Translations under genes and position numbers: made by a program
The notes under the pieces: model-generated
Database searches by the model: none
What the model saw: the letters and a program-made list of their open reading frames with translations, nothing else
What the model was told of the DNA's origin: nothing
Source of the DNA: Eubacteriaceae bacterium
GTDB taxonomy: Bacteria; Bacillota; Clostridia; Lachnospirales; Lachnospiraceae
DNA length: 64,000 nucleotides
Assembly: GCA_910574895.1 (NCBI GenBank)
Contig: CAJTDQ010000002.1
Span: 62,001 to 126,000 of the forward strand
Direction of reading: 5' to 3'
Part shown: one piece after another, positions 7,837 to 16,470 of the stretch
Layout: every line of letters starts with the position of its first letter
Position numbering within the stretch: position 1 is the first letter of the stretch

Positions 7837-8544
7837 TTAGATACCACATGACGGTTTATTTAGAACTGAGTTTGATATTATATTTTTTATATTTTTCTTA
7901 ATACTGTGATATTTCTTTACTTGAGTAATACAAACACCTCCATAAATCAAAAGCAAAATTATCTCTATTCCCCATAAGAACATCAAAAATGTTATATTTT
8001 TTTCTAATATTGCAGACCTCGTGCATAAAGCTACAAATATAGAAAAATAAACTATTCCTGCAAATATTTTGCTTAAATATTTATTTAACTCCCATTTAAG
8101 GCTTTCTATATCTAAATAATTTTCCTGAATTATTTTTTCAATTTCTAAATCAAAAAATTTCATTCCTATTTGGGGTGGAAAAAAAGTCTCCTCAAATGAA
8201 TTATATTTTGATTTCTTTATATTTAAAATCATTTCTGCTTCATCACTGTTTAAAGAGAAAAATATTTTGCATTCAAGCTTAACAGGAGAGGCAAATATCA
8301 TCCATTCTCTTTCAATATTCAAAAATAATGCATCCAGTAAAAAAAGCATTAGTGAAAAAAGCCATCTGAAAATATAACTATATTTTTTTCTATATTCTTT
8401 ACTTTCTACAATTTTTATCACATGACTCCCTTTAGAAATATTATTTAGATTTATCTTTTTTGAATTCCCACCTATTTCCAAAATTTCATTATCCAAATAT
8501 ACTCTAATTTTACTTGATTCATCATAATTACATCTTAATATCAT
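7837..8544 (-). CDS. Hypothetical membrane protein next to the Rhs tip, possible immunity protein
   Basis: A 235-residue protein of unknown family. Residues 1-50 look beta-rich (YLDNEILEIGG). A hydrophobic hairpin (FRWLFSLMLFLLDALFL) follows at about 58-75, then a central soluble part and two further membrane segments (IFAGIVYFSIFVALC and FLMFLWGIEIILLLIYGG) before a basic tail. An AAAAGGAG site lies 7 bases before the ATG. The out-of-frame Rhs tail upstream would stop 13 bases before this start, so the two were probably translated in tandem. A membrane-embedded partner would fit a membrane-acting tip, but this is inference. Confidence 0.5.
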   Translation of the reverse strand: MILRCNYDESSKIRVYLDNEILEIGGNSKKINLNNISKGSHVIKIVESKEYRKKYSYIFRWLFSLMLFLLDALFLNIEREWMIFASPVKLECKIFFSLNSDEAEMILNIKKSKYNSFEETFFPPQIGMKFFDLEIEKIIQENYLDIESLKWELNKYLSKIFAGIVYFSIFVALCTRSAILEKNITFLMFLWGIEIILLLIYGGVCITQVKKYHSIKKNIKNIISNSVLNKPSCGI

Positions 8545-8557
8545 TAAGTAACTCCTT

Positions 8558-8720
8558 TTAATATATTTTTATATAACCATCTAATTTTTTATCGGATATA
8601 TAATCTAACATTCCTGCCACAAAACCTCCCACAGATGTTAACATACTTATATTTTTTACTACAAAATTGAGCATACTATTTATTACCACAGAAGAAGTCC
8701 CGCCTGCGATCATATTGGAC
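8558..8720 (-). pseudogene. Out-of-frame C-terminal tail of the Rhs protein
   Basis: One frame away from the Rhs coding frame, translation from 8713 continues for 51 residues without a stop. It begins MIAGGTSSVVINSMLNFVV, passes through the hydrophobic SVGGFVAGMLDYIS and ends KKLDGYIKIY at a TAA at 8558-8560. That stop is 13 bases before the next gene, the spacing expected of an operon. The in-frame version instead ends early after a basic stretch (YDRRRDFF). A single-base insertion near 8713-8722 would explain both readings. A sequencing error or programmed frameshift cannot be excluded. Confidence 0.6.
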
Positions 8721-11700
8721 CAATTTATTTACTGGTATCTTCTTTGCCAAGCTTTTTCCTACAAATGGAATCTTTTTCACCACTTTTGTAATTCCATCAA
8801 TAACTTTTCTCGCAAATCCTGCAACTTTTCTAATAAGTGTGGATAGTGGCAGTCTTAGTTTCGTTTTCAAAACTGTCCTTCCGTATATTTTGGCAAAACT
8901 TTTTACCGGTGCCATTGCTGCCCCTACAACAGGTATGGCCATAAGAATTGCATCTAACACAAATGATACTGCACCTCTAGGAATACTAAAATAACCACTT
9001 TCATCTGTTTCATTTATCGGATCACTATTGCAATATGCATATAAATTATCTCTATAGACACTTGTTGTTACAACCCCCAAAACTTCAACATCATCTGCAT
9101 TTATAAATCTGCATATTTGTGCATCATAATATCTACTCTGCAAATAATAGAATCCCGTTTCCTCATCTCTATAATAACTTCTATATTTAAAATGATTCAA
9201 TTCATATGGAACTTTATAACCATTATAGTATTTACAACCATCCTCGACAAGATTTCCCCATGCATCATATGCGTATGTTGCTATTTCTGCACCTCTTGAG
9301 TCTAGTAATCCGATTACACTCCCCTGCATATCTTTTTCATAATAAATACGATTTTTTTCTTTTGTACCATCATCTCCTATATAACTATATTCAAAACCGA
9401 CTACCTCTCCCATGTTGTCAAAAAAATACCAAATATCATATTTTTTGCCTGTTGCTTTATAAACTACTTGCTCTCTTAATAGTTTTCCCTCATCCCATGT
9501 ATATTCAGTATTTAGTTTATCAGTATCTTTATATATTCTTAAACCACTTTCATTATATTTTAGACTAATTTCCTGTTGTGTTTTCTTATCTGTTATTTTT
9601 GATAACTGCCTTCCTTTAGACCATGTAAACGAATATTTTTCCAAATATTCTAACGGATTTCCGACATTATCGTATGTTATGGATTTTCCATCGAATTCCG
9701 TTAATTGATCCGGCCAATTTGCGTTTCCATAATCAGCAATCATTTCTGAGTTAGAATCTATAACAATATTATTATTTTCATTCAATCTGCCTCTTGTTAT
9801 GGATAAAATATTACTAGTAGAATCATAACCATATTTAGCCCCTACTCCATGAATAAAATCTTTTTCACTAATTAAACGTCCATGTGGATCATAACTATAC
9901 TTATAAGCTATTTTACCATTTATCTTTATTTCAGTAATATTACCTGCCAAATCATAAATATAATCCAAATCTTTATCTTCTGCATAAATATCTATTGCAT
10001 ATGTTGATTTTACATTACTACTAACTGTTGACGTTGTTTTTAATATCGTCTTATTATAAAGATTTGAATATAATTCTTTTGTTGTAACGTCACTTTTAAC
10101 ACCATAATTATAATTTAATTTATCTCCATTATATAGTTTTGTTACAATCGATATTATATCACTATCCTCATTTATATTTTTGTCAGAAGTTACTGTAGAA
10201 ACATAATTTGTGTTTTCTTCTAATACATCTTTAAAACTATATTCCACAGTAGTTATAATTTTATTTTCACTTTCATCTTCAACTGTTTTTAGATTTTTTG
10301 TAAAACCATCTTGTCTTATTACAGTAATCGAATTGTCTGTATAAGTATAATTATAAGTTATATCTTCTCCTGTGTCACTTGTCTTATCTATTAGTTTAAT
10401 AATATTTCCTTCATTATCACACCATGTCTCATAACTGTCACTATTTTTACCATTGTAATAAATTTTTGCAACTATTACATCTACTGTTTTTTCATTATCT
10501 TCATTTATTACCTTTTTCTCTTTTGTTGTAATAGTTTTAATGCTTTGTTCATTTACTGTTCCTTTATTATAAACAGCAATACATTGCTCTGGCTCTATTT
10601 TCTTGCTATTTTCATTAGTACCTTTTTCTTCAACTCCATAATTATCACTATATTGATAATTAACTAAACTTACTCCTCCTACATCCAAATTTGTCATATT
10701 TCCATTTTCATCATAGGACATGCTATATGTAGTTTTTTGGTCATTAATTTGTTCTACTCTCCCATCTCTATAAGAATATGTTATGCATACTGTTTGACTA
10801 GGACCTATATTATTAACTTCATAATATCCTTTATCATATTCTTCTATAACTGCAGTTTTATTTCCATCTGCATCATAAAAATACTTTATTTTTTTATTTA
10901 ACCCTACATCTCCATAATTATAATATATACTTTTAATATCACCTCTATATATATTTGATATGTATGTAACTGTTATTCCATTTTCTATAATCGAATATTC
11001 TTTATCATATAATCCTTTATGAACTTTTGCCTCTGTTGCTACCGCTTTACTTGTATGACCATTTGTTTTTCTAGGAGTTATATCTCTCCCATCTTCTTTT
11101 TCATCAAAATCAGAATCCCTAAGCCACGGATCCGTTCCTTTTTCATATTCTTTTAAATCTGACCAATCATCTCCATCACTATTTACTTCCTCTCCTTTTT
11201 CATCTATAGTACTTGCAATCATAGGATCAGTCCCCATAGTAAATACTTCATATCCATCCGGCAATCCATCTCCATCACTATCCTGATTATATGTTCCATC
11301 TGCCTTTTTTTCATTCCATTTTGTCTTAAAATCCCATATCTCATATCCGTCTTCCAGTCCGTCTCCGTCAGTGTCAAAACTTGTCTGTTCATATGTCACC
11401 ACAGTCGTCTCATCCTGGCCACTCTCATCTGTTTCCTCTGTTTTTTTAAACGACACAATGTTTGAAGGACGCACTGTTCCATCAGAGTACAGAATACATG
11501 CCCTCAAATCAATACTTTTTGCTCCATTTAGGTCTACCTGTGCCGGCTCACCGATATCCGTTCCTTTTTGAACCACAGTAAAATTAGATGAATTATTCTT
11601 TCTCCCATAAATCTTATAACCACTTTCCGTTGTCCCCTCAGGCAGTTCATTTTGATCCGTTATCTGTGTCTCAATCTTTCCTGTTTCCGTATTGTACTCT

Positions 11701-13223
11701 GCCCCCAGTTCCACCGATGCATCATATGCTTCCATTTCCCTGTAATTTACCCTGATTGTCATATACAGAGATTCTTTCGGTCTTCCGTTTTCATCAAGTA
11801 TATACTTAAACTGTGGTCCATACAAAATTGCGGACATTCCTTTAGACGGACATGTGAATACCAAACCGTGGTTTTCAAACTTTTCATCTGCAATATCCTG
11901 CACCCAGTCCGTTATGTCTAATGTGTGGTGTTCTCCTTCCACACCTGTACATACTGTTTCCGCAATATAATCCTCCGAGATTTCCGGCTGTGTATTCCAT
12001 GTGACCGCTGACGGTTCCCACTCTCCCAATGCTCTTTTTACCTGCACCGTTCCTGTCGGATAATGTGTGGGTTTTTCAGCTTCACTCATGGTAAGTGTTG
12101 CACTTTCAATATACATGCCTTTCAGCGGCGCTTTATCACCTGTAAATGCGTTTCCATTTAACAGATTTTTTGTATCCAGATATATCCGGTTCTCACTGTT
12201 ATACGGATATGTATTCAATAAATAGTTTGAAACTGTAAGTGGATTCTGACTAAGGGTGGAATCTGCCATAAACGGCACAGACCACACTCCCGTTGTTGTC
12301 AGTTTATCAGACATCCATTGCATTGTCGGGTCTACCGTTACCGGATATTTTAAATCTTCCTTTTCAAAATACATCTCATTTACGGACACTGTAATAACCG
12401 TCTCATTATTCTTTCTAATAAGACTGTATGTTACATTTTCATAATCTGTATTTCCATCTCCATCTGTAATGTTCGGCGGAGCGATATATCCTACTATTTT
12501 ATCTGTCCTGCTGTCGCATACAAGAATTCCCCTGTCATTTTTTCTCTGCTTCAGATATGTATTTTTAGTTTTAATTTTATATTCAAATGTGTACTGCTCC
12601 GGTTTTGAATTCAGGATAATGTTTTCTTTTATACCGTCTTTCATGGAAATATACTCATATGAAATGCCCCTTTCATCAGATACATACGTAACGGTGTCTC
12701 TTTCTTTATCCGGTGCATAACTCTGTCCTTCTTCTATTTCCGGTGTCATTCCCACAACATACTTTCCATGATTTAATACAATTCCTGTATCTTTCTCCAA
12801 CTTTTTAGGGAAGTACTGTTTACTGTCTCCGCTCTCATTGACAAACAGATAATCCTTTATGTTTTCTGATGTCTTTTTATCTAATATTTCTTTATTTTCA
12901 CTGTCTATTTTTACTAATTCCGGATTATATTCAACCAGTCCCCCATCTTTTTCAAACCTGATGCTGTCTGTAAATATCTCTGCCTGTTTGGAACCGTCAC
13001 TTAACAGATATGTATTGGAATTTTCTGTCCGCTCATCTACTAATTCCTTTACGACTGTTACTTTTTCTTGTGTTTTCCTGTTTTCTTTCTTCTGTGTATG
13101 GGATGCGTATATTGACTGTGACATTGCTTCCAGATTTAATCCGGTTGTTATTAACGCTGTTACCAGTATCAGCGATAACACTTTTCTTTTAATCTTCCGT
13201 ACATAATGCTTCTGTTTTTTCAT
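8676..13223 (-). CDS. Secreted Rhs/YD-repeat protein with DNRLRE and calcium-binding repeats (polymorphic toxin type)
   Basis: 1515 residues from the ATG at 13223, chosen because AGGAGG lies 7 bases upstream; an ATG 96 bases further up lacks such a site. The N-terminus is a signal peptide (RKIKRKVLSLILVTALITTG). A DNRLRE-like beta domain (about 300-490, with YNSENRIYLD and VTWNTQP) follows. Asp-rich repeats resembling thrombospondin type 3 or EF loops (DTDGDGLEDGYE, DSDGDGLPDGYE, NSDGDDWSDLKEY) span about 615-705. YD repeats (YNYGDVGLNKKIKYFYDADG and others) cover about 745-1275, then the Rhs core (KDMQGSVIGLLDS, GFYYLQSRYYD, RFINADD) to 1380. The last 135 residues are a variable tip with a hydrophobic helix (AVSFVLDAILMAIPVVGAAM). 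Family knowledge suggests a shell that displays or delivers a C-terminal toxin. The tip appears frameshifted. Confidence 0.85.
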   Translation of the reverse strand: MKKQKHYVRKIKRKVLSLILVTALITTGLNLEAMSQSIYASHTQKKENRKTQEKVTVVKELVDERTENSNTYLLSDGSKQAEIFTDSIRFEKDGGLVEYNPELVKIDSENKEILDKKTSENIKDYLFVNESGDSKQYFPKKLEKDTGIVLNHGKYVVGMTPEIEEGQSYAPDKERDTVTYVSDERGISYEYISMKDGIKENIILNSKPEQYTFEYKIKTKNTYLKQRKNDRGILVCDSRTDKIVGYIAPPNITDGDGNTDYENVTYSLIRKNNETVITVSVNEMYFEKEDLKYPVTVDPTMQWMSDKLTTTGVWSVPFMADSTLSQNPLTVSNYLLNTYPYNSENRIYLDTKNLLNGNAFTGDKAPLKGMYIESATLTMSEAEKPTHYPTGTVQVKRALGEWEPSAVTWNTQPEISEDYIAETVCTGVEGEHHTLDITDWVQDIADEKFENHGLVFTCPSKGMSAILYGPQFKYILDENGRPKESLYMTIRVNYREMEAYDASVELGAEYNTETGKIETQITDQNELPEGTTESGYKIYGRKNNSSNFTVVQKGTDIGEPAQVDLNGAKSIDLRACILYSDGTVRPSNIVSFKKTEETDESGQDETTVVTYEQTSFDTDGDGLEDGYEIWDFKTKWNEKKADGTYNQDSDGDGLPDGYEVFTMGTDPMIASTIDEKGEEVNSDGDDWSDLKEYEKGTDPWLRDSDFDEKEDGRDITPRKTNGHTSKAVATEAKVHKGLYDKEYSIIENGITVTYISNIYRGDIKSIYYNYGDVGLNKKIKYFYDADGNKTAVIEEYDKGYYEVNNIGPSQTVCITYSYRDGRVEQINDQKTTYSMSYDENGNMTNLDVGGVSLVNYQYSDNYGVEEKGTNENSKKIEPEQCIAVYNKGTVNEQSIKTITTKEKKVINEDNEKTVDVIVAKIYYNGKNSDSYETWCDNEGNIIKLIDKTSDTGEDITYNYTYTDNSITVIRQDGFTKNLKTVEDESENKIITTVEYSFKDVLEENTNYVSTVTSDKNINEDSDIISIVTKLYNGDKLNYNYGVKSDVTTKELYSNLYNKTILKTTSTVSSNVKSTYAIDIYAEDKDLDYIYDLAGNITEIKINGKIAYKYSYDPHGRLISEKDFIHGVGAKYGYDSTSNILSITRGRLNENNNIVIDSNSEMIADYGNANWPDQLTEFDGKSITYDNVGNPLEYLEKYSFTWSKGRQLSKITDKKTQQEISLKYNESGLRIYKDTDKLNTEYTWDEGKLLREQVVYKATGKKYDIWYFFDNMGEVVGFEYSYIGDDGTKEKNRIYYEKDMQGSVIGLLDSRGAEIATYAYDAWGNLVEDGCKYYNGYKVPYELNHFKYRSYYRDEETGFYYLQSRYYDAQICRFINADDVEVLGVVTTSVYRDNLYAYCNSDPINETDESGYFSIPRGAVSFVLDAILMAIPVVGAAMAPVKSFAKIYGRTVLKTKLRLPLSTLIRKVAGFARKVIDGITKVVKKIPFVGKSLAKKIPVNKLVQYDRRRDFFCGNK

Positions 13224-13373
13224 TGTTATTTCCTCCTTTTGAAACTTCCGTTTTCTTTCATTATATTTTCGACATTTGTCGGGCGGAAATAACTGAGGGT
13301 ATAGACTTTTCAATTTCATCTATATTAAATCAATTTTATTTTATTTTTCTTATAAATTTTTAATTTTTTTAAG

Positions 13374-13406
13374 TAAAAAGAACTGGCACATAAGTGCCAG
13401 CCCTTT
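13374..13406 (-). terminator. Terminator of the ammonium transporter gene
   Basis: Perfect stem CTGGCAC/GTGCCAG with a 4-base loop (13383-13400). On the minus strand it is followed by TTCTTTTTAC. It lies about 85 bases after the amt stop codon. Confidence 0.85.
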
Positions 13407-13489
13407 AATGAGATTAAGTAAATATATTTTAAGAACTGATGTTCCTAAACATCAATCGTTGCACACTACGCTTTTAAAGTCCGTAGCTT

Positions 13490-15220
13490 TTATTTATCAT
13501 ATGCCAATGCATCATATCCCATTTCTCCGGTTCTCACTCTCATAACATCTTCCACATCTGTCACAAAAATCTTACCGGAACCTCTATGCTCTGTTCCAAT
13601 AGCCTTTCTTGCTGCTGCAACTACCAATCCCGGATCAACAGTTGATACAACAATATCTACCTGTACCTTTGGATAAAGGTTCATTGTAGTAGGAACGCCT
13701 CTGTATCTTCCTAAGTGTCCTTTTTCAACACCACAGCCCATTACCTGACTAACTGTCATACCGGTCACACCAATAGCCGCCATTGTATCACGAAGTACAC
13801 CAAACTTGTCTTCCGGACAGATAATTGTAACCTTAGTAAACTTGCCTTCTGCTTTTACCCCAAGTGCCAATGGTACCGGTTCAACTCCAGTTACATCTAC
13901 AGCTCCGCCAATGTCACCATTAAATGCCGGTGCAGTAGCAACAAAGTCTGCGTATGCTGATGACAAACCATGTTCTGAAAGGTCCATACCAATAATCTCA
14001 TCCTCGGCAGAAGCACGAAGTCCAATCGTATGTTTAATTGCCAAAAATACAATTGTCATCATAATCGCTGCATACACTACAATCGTAATCATACCAAGTG
14101 CCTGAATTCCTAATAACTTAAATCCACCACCATAAAACAATCCTGCGTAAGTTGAACCATCTACAAATGCTCCTGTACCTTTACCTGTTGCAAAAAGACC
14201 AACTGCCAATGTACCCCAAATACCATTTGCCATATGAACACCTACAGCACCAACCGGATCATCTATATGTAACTTCTTATCTAATAATTCAACTACTACA
14301 TCAACTAAAATACCTGCTACAATACCAATGATAATTGCACCAACTGCATCAACAGAAGCACACCCTGCGGTGACAGCAACCAAACCTGCCAGAGACGCAT
14401 TCAGACACATTCCTACATCCGGTTTTCCATCCTTAAGCCATGTAAATACCATACAGGATACTGTAGCTAATGCCGGTGCCAACGTTGTTGTAAGGAATAT
14501 TGATGCCAAACTATCTGCTGATGTTGCTGCCGCACCATTAAATCCATACCATCCAAACCAGAGAATAAAACATCCTAAAGCACCAAGTGTAAGGGAATGT
14601 CCTGCAATCGCATTAGATTTTACTCTGCCATCTTTTGTCTTACTAAATTTTCCAATACGTGGACCTACAATAATTGCTCCCACTAAAGCTGCGGTACCAC
14701 CTACCATATGAATTACCGTAGAACCTGCGAAATCTACAAAATTCAATTTTGCTAACCAGCCTTCTGTATTCCAAACCCATCCTGCCTCAATTGGATATAC
14801 AACTGCACTAATTACACCTGAATAAATACAATAAGCACTGAACTTTGTTCTTTCTGCCATAGCTCCTGAAACAATTGTTGCCGCAGTAGCACAGAACACT
14901 AACTGAAATACAAAACTGGAATAATCAAAGCTTCCATAATTTGTAAATATTCCCATGTTTGGAATACCAATAATACCCGCTACATAATCCTCAGACATCA
15001 TCAGCCCAAATCCTAATAAAATAAATGTTACTGTACCAATACAGAAATCCATTAAGTTTTTCATAATAATGTTTCCTGCATTTTTCGCTCTGGTAAAACC
15101 TGTCTCTACCATTGCAAATCCACACTGCATAAAAAATACCAACGCTGCACCAATTAAAAACCAGATAGCAAACGGTATATCTGCTGCACTGTTAATTGCA
15201 TTTTGAATCTCTCCTGTCAT
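13490..15220 (-). CDS. amt: Ammonium transporter fused to a P-II regulatory domain
   Basis: A 576-residue fusion. The start at 15220 is preferred over the ATG 15 bases upstream because GGAGGAAG lies 9 bases before it. Residues about 10-420 are an Amt channel with 11 membrane segments (FAMVETGFTRAKNAGNI; GGTAALVGAIIVGPRIG; and the FGWYGFNGAAA segment). The C-terminal 115 residues are a GlnB/GlnK domain (FTKVTIICPEDKFGVLRDTM, then GRYRGVPTTMNLYPKV, then GSGKIFVTDVEDVMRVRTG). In the T-loop, Tyr46 is kept but the usual Tyr51 uridylylation site is Thr, so uridylyl control at that site is unlikely. The fused domain probably gates the channel by nucleotide or 2-oxoglutarate. The gene has its own promoter and a terminator-containing leader. 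Confidence 0.93.
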   Translation of the reverse strand: MTGEIQNAINSAADIPFAIWFLIGAALVFFMQCGFAMVETGFTRAKNAGNIIMKNLMDFCIGTVTFILLGFGLMMSEDYVAGIIGIPNMGIFTNYGSFDYSSFVFQLVFCATAATIVSGAMAERTKFSAYCIYSGVISAVVYPIEAGWVWNTEGWLAKLNFVDFAGSTVIHMVGGTAALVGAIIVGPRIGKFSKTKDGRVKSNAIAGHSLTLGALGCFILWFGWYGFNGAAATSADSLASIFLTTTLAPALATVSCMVFTWLKDGKPDVGMCLNASLAGLVAVTAGCASVDAVGAIIIGIVAGILVDVVVELLDKKLHIDDPVGAVGVHMANGIWGTLAVGLFATGKGTGAFVDGSTYAGLFYGGGFKLLGIQALGMITIVVYAAIMMTIVFLAIKHTIGLRASAEDEIIGMDLSEHGLSSAYADFVATAPAFNGDIGGAVDVTGVEPVPLALGVKAEGKFTKVTIICPEDKFGVLRDTMAAIGVTGMTVSQVMGCGVEKGHLGRYRGVPTTMNLYPKVQVDIVVSTVDPGLVVAAARKAIGTEHRGSGKIFVTDVEDVMRVRTGEMGYDALAYDK

Positions 15221-15254
15221 AATTTCTTCCTCCATTCTTTTCAGTCTTTTCTTT

Positions 15255-15356
15255 AGGAAACACTTTTTATTTATAGGGGAATGTTTCCTTAACGAGTTCC
15301 TTTTGTTCTATCAAAACAAAGGAAAAAGGGAGCTAGACTATTACGTCTGCTCCCTT
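15255..15356 (-). promoter_or_regulatory. Structured amt leader with internal terminator (attenuator)
   Basis: The leader between the amt promoter and start codon folds on paper into three hairpins. The first (15326-15356) has arms AAGGGAGC and GCTCCCTT around an inner AGAC/GTCT stem and ends in TTTTT, so it is a complete intrinsic terminator about 15 bases after the expected transcription start. A second stem lies at 15297-15324 (TTCCTTTGTT with AACAAAAGGAA), and a third at 15255-15289 (AGGAAACA/TGTTTCCT). Transcription must pass the terminator to reach amt, which implies antitermination control. The regulator (an ANTAR protein, a small RNA or a ligand) is not visible here. Confidence 0.6.
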
Positions 15357-15377
15357 GCATTTCGTTTAACAGTGACT

Positions 15378-15405
15378 AGTATAGCACCAAAAATTGGATT
15401 TTCAA
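15378..15405 (-). promoter_or_regulatory. Promoter of amt
   Basis: TTGAAA (15405-15400), a 16-base spacer and TATACT (15383-15378) on the minus strand. It lies downstream of the transketolase stop codon and upstream of the leader terminator, so the terminator acts on this transcript. Confidence 0.6.
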
Positions 15406-15531
15406 CCTATTTTATCACTTTACTTATAAAATAAACCTGATTGTTTATTTATTTCATCTTATTCTTAATTTAATGAATATATTCATTAAAAATATAAAGT
15501 TTTTATTTACTTTGAAATGTTTCACAATTCA

Positions 15532-16470
15532 TTAAGCCATAATATTCTTTACCTGACTATAGATACCATCTCCATCCAGCTTAAATTCCTTCAATAATTC
15601 CAAAGCCGGTCCCGAATGACCAAACATGTCATTGACACCTAACTTCGTTACAGGTGTAGGACATTTCTCGCACAAAGCATCACACACTGCACTGCCCAGT
15701 CCACCAATCACTGAATGTTCTTCCACTGTAATCACCCTGCCGGTCTTCTTTGCTGACTCAATAATCATATCTTCATCCAATGGTTTTATCGTATGAATAT
15801 TAATAACTTCAGCATTAATTCCATCATCAGCCAGTTTTTCAGCTGCCTCTAACACATTGCTTACCATCAGACCGGTAGCCACAATCGTAACATCACTGCC
15901 TTCCCGCATCATGACACCCTTTCCAATCTCGAACTGATAATCCTCTTTATTGATTACCGGAGCTGCCAGTCTTCCAAATCTTAGATAAACCGGACCATCC
16001 ATTTCATACGCAGCCTTTACTGCAGCTCTCGCTTCAATATCATCACAGGGATTAATAATCGTCATTCCCGGAATTGTTCTCATTAAAGCAATATCTTCAT
16101 TACACTGATGCGTAGCCCCGTCTTCACCTACAGAGATTCCTGCATGTGTGGCTCCAATCTTTACATTCAGATGAGGATATCCAATTGTATTTCTTACCTG
16201 CTCAAAAGCTCTTCCTGCCGCAAACATGGCAAATGTACTTGCAAAAGGCACCTTTCCACAGGTAGAAAGTCCTGCCGCAATACCCATCATGTTCGCTTCC
16301 GCAATACCACAGTCGATATGTCTGTCCGGAAATTCCTTCTTAAAAATGCCTGTTTTCGTAGCTGCTGCAAGATCCGCGTCTAAAACAACCAAATCATCAT
16401 GTTCTTTTCCAATTTCCACCAAAGCATTGCCATAACTCTCTCTTGTTGCTATTTTCTTTACTTCTGACAT
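15532..16470 (-). CDS. Transketolase, C-terminal subunit
   Basis: A 312-residue protein covering the pyrimidine-binding and C-terminal domains of transketolase (TATRESYGN-type start, ATRESYGNALVEIG; GIAEANMMGIAAGLS; HAGISVGEDGATHQ; YLRFGRLAAPV; VITVEEHSVIGGLGSAV). It pairs with the separate N-terminal subunit encoded just upstream; its gene overlaps that one by 13 bases, with AGGTGA as ribosome binding site. Together they form the thiamine-diphosphate enzyme of the non-oxidative pentose phosphate pathway. Split transketolases are common in Clostridia and archaea. Confidence 0.9.
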   Translation of the reverse strand: MSEVKKIATRESYGNALVEIGKEHDDLVVLDADLAAATKTGIFKKEFPDRHIDCGIAEANMMGIAAGLSTCGKVPFASTFAMFAAGRAFEQVRNTIGYPHLNVKIGATHAGISVGEDGATHQCNEDIALMRTIPGMTIINPCDDIEARAAVKAAYEMDGPVYLRFGRLAAPVINKEDYQFEIGKGVMMREGSDVTIVATGLMVSNVLEAAEKLADDGINAEVINIHTIKPLDEDMIIESAKKTGRVITVEEHSVIGGLGSAVCDALCEKCPTPVTKLGVNDMFGHSGPALELLKEFKLDGDGIYSQVKNIMA

